A DNA stretch of 64,000 nucleotides from Anderseniella sp963759095 (GCA_963759095.1 CAVWYF010000059.1:98891-162890), one strand, 5' to 3'; positions 8,702 through 17,466 are shown, counted from the stretch's first letter. Made by a program: numbers and translations. Notes: generated from the sequence alone by a model not told the origin.

Positions 8702-8718
8702 CTGTACTTCAATGAAGA

Positions 8719-8751
8719 AAACGCGCAAAGCGGTTGCCCACTTGCGCGTTT
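8719..8751. repeat. 10-bp perfect inverted repeat beside the REP cluster
   Basis: AAACGCGCAA (8719-8728) and TTGCGCGTTT (8742-8751) are exact complements with a 13-base loop. There is no clear T-run on either side, though the arm itself ends in TTT. It may be a bidirectional transcription end for the convergent region. The rest of 8752-9035 shows no gene. Confidence 0.45.
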
Positions 8752-8979
8752 CCTCTATTGCCAATCCCGGTCCGGTTCATCCACAAGCAACCGTGAGGCG
8801 CTATATGTCCGATCCGGTGGGCCCGGCAACCAGTTTCCAGCTACACCGCCGATTTCCCGAAGAAAATAAGGGCTTTCCGGTCCCCGCCAGCGTCAGGTCA
8901 GTTGCCTTTCCGTCTGCTGATGAGGGAAGTATTTGCCGAACTGCCGACGCTTGCAAGAACCGGTGAGGTTTTGCACAGC

Positions 8980-9003
8980 TTATCCACGATCGCCGGTGGA
9001 TAA
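8980..9003. promoter_or_regulatory. Facing pair of DnaA-box-like sequences
   Basis: TTATCCAC (8980-8987) and GTGGATAA (8996-9003) are exact complements eight bases apart. Each half matches the first eight bases of the DnaA box TTATCCACA. The ninth base differs (G on one side, C on the other strand). It lies 33 bases beyond the stop codon of the minus-strand flavoenzyme gene. It could be a DnaA-titration or regulatory site, or an ordinary hairpin. No origin-like context (dnaA, AT-rich unwinding region, further boxes) is visible. Confidence 0.35.
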
Positions 9004-9035
9004 ACGAGTGCGCGGTTATGAATTGTGACCGGAAG

Positions 9036-11093
9036 CTACAAATCCTTGCACAGGCGCAGCGCATCATAAATGCCGGCATGGATATTGCGCGCGGCTACCG
9101 CATCGCCAATGCGAAACAGCTGGAAGCCTGCATCCGCATTGCGCACGACTTGCTGGCCTTGCCCGGCAACCAGTGCCTCATAGTCCACTTCACCGCCATT
9201 GCTGGAGCTTGGTTTGAGGGCGAAGTACAGTTCATCCATTGGTGTCGTTGCGTATTCGACCACCACCTGGTCAACCAGACGTTCTCCGACCCGAGCCTCA
9301 TTGTAGGGACTGGTGAGTGTGGCTGCAATCTTGTTGCCCTCGCGCCTGAGGGAGTGCACGCGCGTCATGGTGGTGATGACAGCACCGTGGCCCTGCAGTT
9401 TTTCAATATATGGCACCAGGTTGAGTCCGCCAATTTCCGGGGCAAACATGCGCTCCGGCGAGACGACCTCCAGTTTTGCACCACGGGCCATTATGACTTC
9501 GGTTGCCGCCATGCCCGGATGGGCGCCGTTGTCATCATACATCAGCACATCGTCACCGACGCTCGCATCACCGGAAATGACATCCCAGCTTGACGTGGCC
9601 ATGTGGCCGCCCTCGGCAATTGCATCTTCGCGCGGCAGTCCGCCGGTTGCGATGATGACCACATCGGGGCCCAGAGCAACAATGTCGGTGGATTCGGCGT
9701 ACGTGTTGTAACGCACCTCAACGCCAAGGCGCTGCAGTTGGGCGAGGCGCCAGTCTACGATGCCGATGAGTTCCGAGCGACGTTTGACCCGGGCCGCCAG
9801 CAGGATCTGCCCGCCTGCATCAGCTGCTGCTTCCAGGAGCGTGACCCGATGGCCGCGCTCGGCTGATACGCGCGCTGCCTCAAGGCCTGCCGGGCCGGCG
9901 CCAACTACAATTACATGGCGTTGCCTACCTTTGGTCCTGGGTATGGTATGAGGCATGGTGGCCTCTCGACCGGTTGCTGCGTTGTGAATACACGTAGTGG
10001 CGCGGCCTTCATAAATGCGGTCGAGGCAATAGGTTGCTCCGACGCAGGGGCGCACATCGTCTTCGCGGCCTTCAGCCACCTTGTTGGCGATGTGAGGGTC
10101 TGCGATATGAGCCCGTGTCATGCCAACCATGTCCAGCTTGCCTTCCGCAACCGCGTGCCGCGCCGTTGCGACATCGGTGATGCGCGCTGCATGGAATACC
10201 GGAAACTTGGTTTCAGTGCGGACCTGGCCGGCAAAGTCGAGGTGAGGGGCCGACGCCATGCCGGTGACCGGGATAACCCGCGACAACGGACCGTCATGTT
10301 CAATATGACCGCGAATAATGTTGAGGAAGTCGATCTGGCCAGTAGCAATCATGCGGCGGCAGATTTCCAGGCCCTCATCACGAGAGATACCCTTTTCCAT
10401 GTCCTCGTCGGCGACAAGGCGCAGTCCGACAATATAGTCGGGGCCAACGCGGTCGCGAATGGCGTCCAGTACGCGATAGGTAAACCGCAACCGGTTATCC
10501 AGTGAACCGCCGTGTTCATCAGTGCGATTGTTGATGGCGGGCGACCAGAAACTGTCCAGCAGATGGCCATAACACTCCAGTTCGAAGCCATCGAGACCGG
10601 CTTCCTTTACACGCTCGGCCGCGTCGGCGTAATCACCTACAATACGGTCCATGTCCCAGTCTTCGATGACTTTCGGAAAAGCCCGGTGCGCCGGTTCGCG
10701 TATATTGCTGGGAGATACCACGGGCAGCCAGTCGGCGCCGTTCCATACGGTTCGCCGGCCGAGATGGGTCAACTGGATCATGCAGGCAGAGCCGTGTTCG
10801 TGGCAAGCATCGGCCATGCGCTTCAGCCACGGGACGATTTCGTCCTTATAGGCGTGAAGGTTGCCGAATACCGGGGACGAGTCGCGCGACACGACTGCAG
10901 AGCCGGCTGTCATTGTCAGCGCAATACCGCCCTTGGCCTTTTCCTCATGGTAGCGGATATAGCGGTCCTTGGGCAGGCCGTGGTCATGGTAGTTCGGTTC
11001 ATGCGAGGTGGACATGAAGCGGTTGCGCAAGGTCAGGTGCTTTAGCTGGTAGGGCTGCAGCAACGGGTCATTGGCGCGGTGGACAGTGGTCAT
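9036..11093 (-). CDS. NADH:flavin oxidoreductase of the 2,4-dienoyl-CoA reductase / TMADH / N-methylproline demethylase type
   Basis: A 685-residue two-part flavoenzyme. Residues 1-360 form an old-yellow-enzyme TIM barrel for FMN, with the blocks IQLTHLGRRT and AINNRTDEHGGSLDNRLRF. Residues 390-685 form an FAD/NADH module starting at VIVVGAGPAGLEAARVSAERG. Between them should lie a 4Fe-4S site. Relatives read C-x2-C-x2/3-C-x11/12-C, but here the stretch is CVGATYC then C-x11-C, so the second cysteine is alanine. Family members demethylate methylated amines or amino acids or reduce enoyl-CoAs; in alphaproteobacteria this shape is often named N-methylproline demethylase. A good ribosome site (GAGGGAG) precedes the ATG. 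An MFS carrier lies just upstream on the same strand, 77 bases away, so uptake plus catabolism of a methylated compound is plausible. Confidence 0.85.
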   Translation of the reverse strand: MTTVHRANDPLLQPYQLKHLTLRNRFMSTSHEPNYHDHGLPKDRYIRYHEEKAKGGIALTMTAGSAVVSRDSSPVFGNLHAYKDEIVPWLKRMADACHEHGSACMIQLTHLGRRTVWNGADWLPVVSPSNIREPAHRAFPKVIEDWDMDRIVGDYADAAERVKEAGLDGFELECYGHLLDSFWSPAINNRTDEHGGSLDNRLRFTYRVLDAIRDRVGPDYIVGLRLVADEDMEKGISRDEGLEICRRMIATGQIDFLNIIRGHIEHDGPLSRVIPVTGMASAPHLDFAGQVRTETKFPVFHAARITDVATARHAVAEGKLDMVGMTRAHIADPHIANKVAEGREDDVRPCVGATYCLDRIYEGRATTCIHNAATGREATMPHTIPRTKGRQRHVIVVGAGPAGLEAARVSAERGHRVTLLEAAADAGGQILLAARVKRRSELIGIVDWRLAQLQRLGVEVRYNTYAESTDIVALGPDVVIIATGGLPREDAIAEGGHMATSSWDVISGDASVGDDVLMYDDNGAHPGMAATEVIMARGAKLEVVSPERMFAPEIGGLNLVPYIEKLQGHGAVITTMTRVHSLRREGNKIAATLTSPYNEARVGERLVDQVVVEYATTPMDELYFALKPSSSNGGEVDYEALVAGQGQQVVRNADAGFQLFRIGDAVAARNIHAGIYDALRLCKDL

Positions 11094-11170
11094 GGATCAG
11101 CTCCCTCTAAGTCTTTTGATTGCGAGACTAGCTGGGAATGCTGCCGGATATCCAGTCTTTGTATGACGGT

Positions 11171-12397
11171 TTATTCAGCAGGCGCGGCGGTGGCCGAAAC
11201 CGGGTTGCTGAGCAATGTTTCATTGCCTTCGCGCGGATCCCTCGGGATCAGCAGCGACAGTGCCAATGAAATTCCTGCCATGCCGGCACCGATGATGAAT
11301 ACCCAGGAGGGATGCGTCAGCCAGATGAGGCCGAAAAGTACCGGGATTACCACGGCGGCAATGTGGTTGATGGTAAACGCCACACCTGCAGTCGGGGCCA
11401 TGTCCGCAGGGTCTGCGATTTTCTGGAAGTAGGTCTTCTGCGCAATGGCCATGGCAAAGAATGCGTGGTCCACCAGGTACAGCGCAGCGGCAATCCACGG
11501 GTTTTCAACGAATGCATAGGCCAGGAAAACACCGATCAGGCCGATATACTCCAGCACCAGCATGCGGCGTTCGCCCAGCTTGATGATAAGATTGCCGATC
11601 TTCGGCGCAACCCACATGTTGAATACCGCATTTGCCAGAAACAGGCCGGTGATGGCGGCAACGGAAAAGCCAAATTTCTCAACCATCATGAAACCTGCAA
11701 ACACGATGAAAATCTGACGGCGGGCACCCGACATGAAGGTCAGGGCGTAATAGAGCCAGTAGCGCTTGCGCATGAACAGGTGTTTGCGCTGCGGCACCGC
11801 TTCACGAAACTTTGGAAATCCGAACCATACCACCAGCGCAAGCAGTACAGTTGCGCCGCCGCCTGCCAGATAAACGGAAGAAAAGTCCAGATGCAGCAGT
11901 TTCCATGTCAGGAAGATCAGCGCATAGGCAGCAATTGTGGCGAATGATCCAGCCGCAATAATACGGCCAAGCTGACGCGGCGCTTCGTTTTTCGGCAACC
12001 ATTGCAGCGACAGCGACTGCTGCACGGTTTCAAAATAATGAAAGCCTACCGACATGATGAAGGTGGTGATGTAAAACCCCATCGCGGTGGGGAAAAACCC
12101 GGTGATGGCGGTGCCAAGCCCGCACAAGGCAAGCGAGATGACAGCGAATGTCTGTTCGCGCCAGACAAAGTACATGAACACCGCGGTGAAAGCCAAAAAC
12201 CCGGGGATTTCGCGGATTGACTGGAGGATGCCGATTTCCTTGCCGGTAAAGGCGGCTCCTTCAATGGCAAAATTGTTCAGCAGTGCCGACCAGGTCGAAA
12301 ACGCGATGGCGTTTGCCGCAACCATGAGGATGAGCAGGTTGACCGGTGTTCTCCAGCCGGTGGCGTCGCCAAGATTGATTTCCGTGTGTCGGTTCAT
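11171..12397 (-). CDS. Major facilitator superfamily transporter
   Basis: A 408-residue integral membrane protein with about twelve hydrophobic segments and a central cytoplasmic loop at about residues 205-225 (FPKFREAVPQRKHLFMRKRY). Short basic turns between helices support inside-positive topology. No substrate motif is recognisable. It is the first gene of a probable two-gene unit with the flavoenzyme downstream, which suggests import of that enzyme's substrate; this is context only. The ATG at 12397 is the first in frame and leaves a short N-terminal tail before helix 1. Confidence 0.82.
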   Translation of the reverse strand: MNRHTEINLGDATGWRTPVNLLILMVAANAIAFSTWSALLNNFAIEGAAFTGKEIGILQSIREIPGFLAFTAVFMYFVWREQTFAVISLALCGLGTAITGFFPTAMGFYITTFIMSVGFHYFETVQQSLSLQWLPKNEAPRQLGRIIAAGSFATIAAYALIFLTWKLLHLDFSSVYLAGGGATVLLALVVWFGFPKFREAVPQRKHLFMRKRYWLYYALTFMSGARRQIFIVFAGFMMVEKFGFSVAAITGLFLANAVFNMWVAPKIGNLIIKLGERRMLVLEYIGLIGVFLAYAFVENPWIAAALYLVDHAFFAMAIAQKTYFQKIADPADMAPTAGVAFTINHIAAVVIPVLFGLIWLTHPSWVFIIGAGMAGISLALSLLIPRDPREGNETLLSNPVSATAAPAE

Positions 12398-12489
12398 GAT
12401 GGCGCGGAAGCTAAACCAACATTACCGGTTTATGTATTGTTATTTGCGCAACAGGGGCATGACTACTGACATGTCCGGTAACAACGCTC

Positions 12490-12568
12490 GATCGTTTTTG
12501 GGCCCCGGCCGGAAAGAGAAGGAGAGAACGATCCGGCCGGGGATACTGCAAGAGGCAGGTTTACCTGC
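12490..12568. repeat. Nested inverted repeats between the EF-hand and MFS genes
   Basis: CCCCGGCCGG (12503-12512) pairs exactly with CCGGCCGGGG (12533-12542). GATCGTT (12490-12496) pairs with AACGATC (12527-12533). A compact hairpin, GCAGGT TT ACCTGC, sits at 12555-12568. The region lies downstream of the minus-strand EF-hand gene and upstream of the MFS gene, so it could end transcription of the first or regulate the second. No T-run follows on the minus strand. Confidence 0.4.
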
Positions 12569-12614
12569 AACACTGCGTTCGGCTTGCCTGCCTTTTGGCA
12601 GCTACAGGCAATGG

Positions 12615-13235
12615 TTAGTTGCTGCTTTCGCCTTCGGGAGCAGCTTCGGTTTCTTCAGCGTCTTCGCGGCCACCGTCACGGCGCATCATGCGGTCACGGG
12701 ATTTGTGACGTCGGCGCATGTCTTCGCGGCTGAGGGCGCCGTCACCATTGCGGTCGCGCATTTCGACCATGTTTTCCAGCGGGCGCAGGTATTCAGCAGG
12801 CGTAACACCGGCATCGCCGTCACGGTCGAAGCGCTGGAACTGGCGCACAATTCGCTGGGCGCGGGCTTTCAGGAAAAGCTGCTTGAACTCATCCAGGCTC
12901 AGCTTGCCGTCATTGTTGGCGTCAAATTCCTTGTGCCAGGCTTCCCGGTTGGTGTTGATTTCTTCCTGGGTGACCTTCCTGTCATTGTTGGCATCGTAAC
13001 GCTCCATCATCTGGCGGGCATGATGGCGCTTGCCGTGGCCTTTCCAGCCGCGATGATGACCGCGGCCATACCCGCCGCTGTCACGACCTCCACCATGGTA
13101 GCCACCACCGTGACCGCCGCCGTGATGGCCGCCGCCATATCCGCCGCCCTGACGATGGGCGAAGGCCGTTGTGCCGAGTGCGCCAACCGCAATCAATGCA
13201 GCTGCCGCAATGGCCATTTTGGAAGTTGTTTTCAT
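12615..13235 (-). CDS. Secreted EF-hand calcium-binding protein with a Gly/His-rich segment
   Basis: A 206-residue exported protein. Residues 1-26 form a signal peptide ending at TAFA. Residues 27-72 are almost entirely Gly, His, Tyr and Arg, a candidate metal-binding or unstructured linker. Four EF-hand loops follow: DANNDRKVTQEE, DANNDGKLSLDE, DRDGDAGVTPAE and DRNGDGALSRED. The second and fourth are canonical; the first and third have substitutions at the glycine or nearby positions. The C-terminus is acidic. The frame is open to 13325, but the ATG at 13235 starts a normal signal peptide. Its physiological role is unknown; periplasmic Ca2+ sensing or buffering is the simplest reading. Confidence 0.88.
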   Translation of the reverse strand: MKTTSKMAIAAAALIAVGALGTTAFAHRQGGGYGGGHHGGGHGGGYHGGGRDSGGYGRGHHRGWKGHGKRHHARQMMERYDANNDRKVTQEEINTNREAWHKEFDANNDGKLSLDEFKQLFLKARAQRIVRQFQRFDRDGDAGVTPAEYLRPLENMVEMRDRNGDGALSREDMRRRHKSRDRMMRRDGGREDAEETEAAPEGESSN

Positions 13236-13470
13236 TTGTCGGGTCTCCAGAGTTCGTGGGTTTGTTATGTATATACGATTGACGTGGGTTAACGGCGAAA
13301 CCCGGCGTGAAGAAACATTAAACATCGGTCATGTTTCAACCGTTTGCGGCGCAGCTACACGGTTCATCAAACTGCGACACGTGTGCGTGAGAGGGGCTGT
13401 GCGGACTGACGCAGGCGAGGCAGACTTGCGAACAGGCATCCCAATCAAGATTGGCGAATGGACAAAACGC

Positions 13471-13771
13471 ATGACATCACGAAGAACATTCATCACCCGT
13501 TCGCTGGCTATACTGGCCGGATCAATGCTGCCGGCCACGCGGGAGTTTGCACAAGCTCTGTCCGACGCCGACATCGAAAAACTGCTGCTGCAGACGGTGT
13601 TCTCGGAAGCGCCGGATATTAAAGCCGCCATGCAGAAGCTGGACAGTGGGAGAAGATGAACTCACCGGTCCGGACGGCACAAAACTGGCGCGTATTGCCG
13701 GTCATATAGCCTACTGGTTCGCCTGGGACGGATATCTGGGTGTGGCCAGCGAGTTGTACAAGGACGGCTGA
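13471..13771 (+). pseudogene. Internally deleted relic of a DUF3179 exported protein
   Basis: The first part (13471 to about 13650) encodes a twin-arginine-like leader, TSRRTFITRSLAILAGSM, and a short helical segment, ALSDADIEKLLLQ, then stops. Shifting frame at about 13648 reads GEDELTGPDGTKLARIAGH and then IAYWFAWDGYLGV, which matches my memory of the C-terminal end of DUF3179 proteins. Those are normally about 300-360 residues, so most of the domain is missing and the two ends are joined out of frame. No promoter or function can be assigned. It is an old gene remnant rather than a small gene. Confidence 0.6.
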
Positions 13772-14086
13772 TTAGAGCGAGATGAGGCTAGATCGGATCC
13801 TTTGACCGTGGCGATTTTGGTCGCTGGTCAGGTGGGTTGCGCGCGGTGGCGTTGGTCGCCACAAGCGCAAGACAACGACGCCAGAGGGCAAAATCGCCCG
13901 GCCCTCATCACATTTGGCAGCACCGGTCGAGCGAAAAAGTCCGGCTCATGCGGTGGTGGGCGGCGGTGCCGGAGAGGCTTGTCTGTCGTAACTGTCATGG
14001 AAGTGACAGCGCCGCAACGGCCTTCAGTTTGTCGATAGCTTCGCCCGCCGGAACATGACGACCCGGCGGGAGACGGCGAGTGTCGC
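13772..14086. other. 315-bp region with no recognisable gene
   Basis: The stretch between the DUF3179 relic and the small secreted protein is GC-rich with short open frames in several phases, none having a start, ribosome site and protein-like composition together. It may contain decayed coding sequence related to whatever removed the DUF3179 gene, but I recognise no family. Confidence 0.4.
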
Positions 14087-14392
14087 TTACGGCACAACGT
14101 ACAAGCAGGCCTTGGCTCTGGCTTTGCAGATAAATCGCTGCCCGGACTTCTTGCATCTTATTTTCTTGTTCTTGGCGATCTGCCACACAGACCATGCCTG
14201 GCCCTGGTTGGTTTTGACCTTGTAAGACCAGGATTTGCGCGCCTGCATCCGGGCTGCCATCCTGGTCGGCCTGTGTACCTTTACTTTGGTGAAGTTGGTG
14301 CGGCACTGGTAAGCTGATGCGGTGCTTGTCATGACCGTGGGGACAGACAGTGCCAGAACGGCTGCTGCCAATACAACATTGAGGGATTTCAT
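14087..14392 (-). CDS. Small secreted basic protein, unknown function
   Basis: A 101-residue protein with a signal peptide ending at about TASA (residue 27). The mature part is about 74 residues, rich in Lys and Arg, with four cysteines (CRTNF, RCKKSG, ICKARA, ACLYV) that could form two disulfides in the periplasm. I recognise no domain. Its nearest resemblance is to uncharacterised small exported proteins of Hyphomicrobiales. The ATG at 14392 is the only reasonable start. It is apparently monocistronic. Confidence 0.65.
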   Translation of the reverse strand: MKSLNVVLAAAVLALSVPTVMTSTASAYQCRTNFTKVKVHRPTRMAARMQARKSWSYKVKTNQGQAWSVWQIAKNKKIRCKKSGQRFICKARAKACLYVVP

Positions 14393-14525
14393 CGGGGCAT
14401 TCCTTTGTATTCGTTACCGTTGATCCTGAACAGATGTCAGGTTGGGAGTAACGTTAGGAATCCGCCCTTGAACATGTGCTGACCTTATTGTTCAGTGCGC
14501 GTTCATGTTGGCTTGGGGGGTGAAT

Positions 14526-14996
14526 CTAATCAGGCCGGTCGTTCACGATACGGTCTTCAACGCGCTTGCGGATCATGACCCATTCGCGATTGTCGAAGCC
14601 CAGCAGGCCGGCAACGCGCCAGCCCATGTTCATTTCATCTTCGTCAATCCTGCCGTCGGCCAGAATGATTTCGCACAGCATCTCCACAACAGTCTCGCGC
14701 TGCTCACGGTCATACGCCTCCTTGATGGTGCAGGTGAAGCGATAGAAGTCGATGGCGTGTTCACTCGCTTGCCGGGCATCACTGTTCAGCTGTGCAAGGC
14801 CGGCATCGTCCAGATTAAACTTGTCTTTCAGCAGGCGGTCACGCACCGCAATTTCCTCGGCATCCATATGGCCGTCGATCAGCGAGGCAGTGACAAGCAG
14901 TTCTGCAACTGCGGTTTTAACGTCAGGCTTTGAAGCAGTAGTTGCGCCGGTGCCTAACAAGGATGTGAGTTTCTCAAAGAACATGCATGCTGACAT
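14526..14996 (-). CDS. TerB-like (tellurite resistance B family) protein
   Basis: A 156-residue all-helical cytoplasmic protein. Two acidic repeats typical of TerB appear: LIDGHMDAEEIAVRDRLL at about residues 39-56 and ILADGRIDEDEMNMGWRVAG at about 111-130. TerB-like domains often bind metals and occur with stress or DnaJ proteins; when single, the role is unknown. Two in-frame ATGs (14996 and 14984) are possible and neither has a strong ribosome site; MFFEKLTSLLG from the second resembles family starts. The frame extends far upstream to 16010, but that would overlap two plus-strand genes and is rejected. It is divergent from the ankyrin gene. Confidence 0.78.
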   Translation of the reverse strand: MSACMFFEKLTSLLGTGATTASKPDVKTAVAELLVTASLIDGHMDAEEIAVRDRLLKDKFNLDDAGLAQLNSDARQASEHAIDFYRFTCTIKEAYDREQRETVVEMLCEIILADGRIDEDEMNMGWRVAGLLGFDNREWVMIRKRVEDRIVNDRPD

Positions 14997-15050
14997 AGTG
15001 GGTTCGCGCAATTGCAACAAGAGGCAGGACAAGTTCGGAAAGTGAACAAT

Positions 15051-15722
15051 ATGCAACAAATACCGGTTTTGATTTTTGCTGTTTTGTGCTGGGCAAGCCA
15101 GGCACAGGGACAGGCACCGGCGTCGACAACCGAGATTGCAAACTATAGCGGCCTTCATGCTGCAGCCCATAAAGGTGACATGGTCGAGATCAACCGATTG
15201 ATCAGCACCGGTGCGGATTTGCAAAGGAAAGATGGGCGCGGGCGAACAGCCCTTCATGTTGCGGCCTTTGCTTCTCATGACAAGGTGGTCACGGTACTTG
15301 CACAGGCTGGTGCCGACCCCAACCGGCTGGACAATGATAAATATGACATCATCACCATTGCCGCTGTGGCCAATGATGCCGACATGGTGCGAACGGCAGT
15401 GAAAGCCGGCGGGAATGCGAAAAACATCACCAGTATTTATGACGGAACCGCGCTTATTGCAGCCGCGCACCTGGGGAACTGGGAAAGCGTGCTGGTGTTG
15501 ATTGAAGCAGGCGCTTCGCTCGATCATGTCAACAAACTGGGCTGGACGGCGCTGATTGAGGCGGTTGTGCTGGGCGATGGCGGGCCACGCCACGTGAAGA
15601 CCGCCAAACTGCTGGTTGAGGCAGGCGCTGACCGGTCCATAGCTGATCGAAACGGGAAAACGGCATTGGAGCTTGCCAGAATGCTGGGCTACGAAGAAAT
15701 GATCCGTGCGCTGACTCTGTAA
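15051..15722 (+). CDS. Exported ankyrin-repeat protein
   Basis: A 223-residue protein with a signal peptide (about residues 1-20, cleavage near AQG) and five or six ankyrin repeats. Clear units include SGLHAAAHKGDMVEINRLIS, GRTALHVAAFASHDKVVTVL, GTALIAAAHLGNWESVLVLI, GWTALIEAVVLGDGG and GKTALELARMLGYEEMIRAL. Periplasmic ankyrin proteins in proteobacteria are often linked to catalase or stress, but no such neighbour exists here. The ATG at 15051 follows GGAAAG at a good distance. The TM2 gene begins 51 bases downstream on the same strand, so the two may be co-transcribed. Confidence 0.85.
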   Translation: MQQIPVLIFAVLCWASQAQGQAPASTTEIANYSGLHAAAHKGDMVEINRLISTGADLQRKDGRGRTALHVAAFASHDKVVTVLAQAGADPNRLDNDKYDIITIAAVANDADMVRTAVKAGGNAKNITSIYDGTALIAAAHLGNWESVLVLIEAGASLDHVNKLGWTALIEAVVLGDGGPRHVKTAKLLVEAGADRSIADRNGKTALELARMLGYEEMIRALTL

Positions 15723-15773
15723 GGGTTCCGTAACGAAATGCTGCCATTTTTGACGAATCAGGGGAGAGTAATC

Positions 15774-16253
15774 ATGGCATTTGGGAAACGCGGCGGACAA
15801 CAAACACTGGCGGCTCAACCCGCATTTGCGGTCGCGTCTCCGGTTGCAGGAGAAGCCGACGACAAGCCGGGGTTGACGCACGGGTTGTTTGGCGGTGAAC
15901 GCAGTGATGATTTCGACATCAATCTCAGTTTCATGCAGCCATATGGTGCGGGCAAATCGGTGCTCATAACGGTTCTGCTTTGGCTGCTTCTGGGCGGAGT
16001 GGGCGGGCACCGGTTCTATCTTGGAAACTGGTTTATCGCTTTTGCCATGTTCATCCTGGGTATCCTCAGTTTCTTCACTTATGCGGTGTCGGTTGGTGTG
16101 CTGCGCAAAATTGTGGATGCCGGCGGGACCGGGCCAGATGTGCCAGTTATATGGTTCTGGCTAGCAGGTGGAGCCATAATTATATCGCTCTGGTGTTTTA
16201 TCGATGGAGTTTATGTGATCTGCCGGATGCTCTCGGCAAAGCTCAGAAATTAG
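15774..16253 (+). CDS. TM2-domain membrane protein
   Basis: A 159-residue protein with a polar N-terminal 55 residues and a TM2 domain: GVGGHRFYLGNWFIAF in the loop after the first helix, then further hydrophobic segments at about residues 84-104 and 122-142. The G-x-H-x-F-YLG motif is the hallmark of the domain. Its function in bacteria is unknown. A GGGGAGAG ribosome site lies just before the ATG at 15774; the longer frame from 15738 is not supported. The stop codon is two bases from the convergent CoxE-like gene. Confidence 0.85.
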   Translation: MAFGKRGGQQTLAAQPAFAVASPVAGEADDKPGLTHGLFGGERSDDFDINLSFMQPYGAGKSVLITVLLWLLLGGVGGHRFYLGNWFIAFAMFILGILSFFTYAVSVGVLRKIVDAGGTGPDVPVIWFWLAGGAIIISLWCFIDGVYVICRMLSAKLRN

Positions 16254-16255
16254 CT

Positions 16256-17434
16256 TTACCGCACGAGTTCCTTGATCGCCTCGTCAATGCCTTCCAGGGT
16301 CAACGGGAACATACGGCCTTCAAACAGGGTCCTGATATAGTCGATGGACGGTGTGTACCCCCAGTACTTGGGGTTGGACGGATTGAGCCAGATGCAATGT
16401 GAGTAGATTTCGGTGATGCGTTTGAGCCACAGCGCTCCGGCCTCGTCGTTGAAGTGCTCCACCGAGCCGCCTGGATGAGTAAGTTCAAACGGGCTCATCG
16501 ACGCATCGCCGACAAAGATGACCTTGTAGTCGGACCCGTATGTGTGCAGCACATCCCAGGTGTCTTCCACCGCGGTATGCCGGCGCCGGTTTTCTTTCCA
16601 GAGTTTCTCGTAAACGCAGTTGTGGAAATAGAAATACTCCATGTGCTTGAACTCTGCGCGCGCGGCGGAGAACAGTTCTTCACACATGCGGATATAGGGG
16701 TCCATTGACCCGCCGACATCAAAGAAGATCAGCACTTTTACCGTGTTGCGCTTTTCAGCCACCAGTTTCAGGTCCAGATAACCCTTGTTGGCGGTGGAGC
16801 GGATGGTGTCGTCCAGATCGAGTTCTTCCGGCGCGCCTTCGCGGGCGAACTTGCGCAGGCGCCTGAGCGCTACCTTGATATTGCGGGTGCCCAGTTCAAG
16901 TGAATCGTCCAGGTCGCGGAATTCGCGCTTGTCCCAGACCTTGATGGCGCGATTGTTGCGGTTCTTGTCCTGGCCAATGCGGATGCCGGCGGGGTTATAG
17001 CCATAGGCCCCGAACGGCGACGTGCCGCCGGTGCCGATCCACTTGCTGCCGCCCTGATGGCGTCCCTTTTGCTCCTCGAGCCGTTTCTTCAACTCCTCCA
17101 TGATCTTGTCCCAGCCGCCAAGCGCCTCGATCTGGGCTTTTTCTTCTTCGGTGAGGAATTTCTCGTTGACCTTGCGCAGCCATTCTTCGGGAATGTTGGC
17201 GAGCAGTTCTTCCGGTGACAGGCCCTCCAGGCCCTTGAAGACATGACCGAAAACCTTGTCGAACTTGTCGAGATTGCGCTCGTCCTTTATCAGAGTGGCG
17301 CGCGACAGATAGTAGAAGTCCTCCACCTGGTAACCGGCGATATTGGCTTCCAGAGCCTCCATCAATGTGAGGTACTCTTTCAGCGTGGCGGGCACACCTG
17401 CAGCTTTCAGTTCGTGGAAGAAGGTCGTGAACAT
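16256..17434 (-). CDS. CoxE-like von Willebrand A-domain protein
   Basis: A 392-residue cytoplasmic protein of the CoxE/YehP class. Residues 1-100 are helical, residues 115-160 hold a charged Gly-rich linker (KGRHQGGSKWIGTGGTSPFG), and the VWA domain starts at about residue 230 with VLIFFDVGGSMDPY. The usual metal-site D-x-S-x-S appears as DVGGS, so one serine is replaced by glycine. These proteins work with MoxR-type AAA+ ATPases in metal-cofactor insertion or protein maturation. In most genomes moxR is adjacent; here a matching MoxR lies 27 kb away at 44.9 kb. The ATG at 17434 is well placed. Confidence 0.85.
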   Translation of the reverse strand: MFTTFFHELKAAGVPATLKEYLTLMEALEANIAGYQVEDFYYLSRATLIKDERNLDKFDKVFGHVFKGLEGLSPEELLANIPEEWLRKVNEKFLTEEEKAQIEALGGWDKIMEELKKRLEEQKGRHQGGSKWIGTGGTSPFGAYGYNPAGIRIGQDKNRNNRAIKVWDKREFRDLDDSLELGTRNIKVALRRLRKFAREGAPEELDLDDTIRSTANKGYLDLKLVAEKRNTVKVLIFFDVGGSMDPYIRMCEELFSAARAEFKHMEYFYFHNCVYEKLWKENRRRHTAVEDTWDVLHTYGSDYKVIFVGDASMSPFELTHPGGSVEHFNDEAGALWLKRITEIYSHCIWLNPSNPKYWGYTPSIDYIRTLFEGRMFPLTLEGIDEAIKELVR

Positions 17435-17466
17435 GGTGTCCTATCTAACGGGTTTTGGCGGGCACG

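Noticed and set aside
8379..8966. A 195-codon open frame through the REP cluster
   Set aside because: It runs through three repeat copies and an inverted copy; its composition comes from the repeats and it has no ribosome site.
12087..13292. A 401-codon plus-strand open frame
   Set aside because: It spans the start of the MFS gene, an intergenic region and the EF-hand gene; the opposite strand encodes recognisable proteins.
14997..16010. N-terminal extension of the TerB-like gene
   Set aside because: It would overlap the ankyrin and TM2 genes, both of which have signal or motif evidence.
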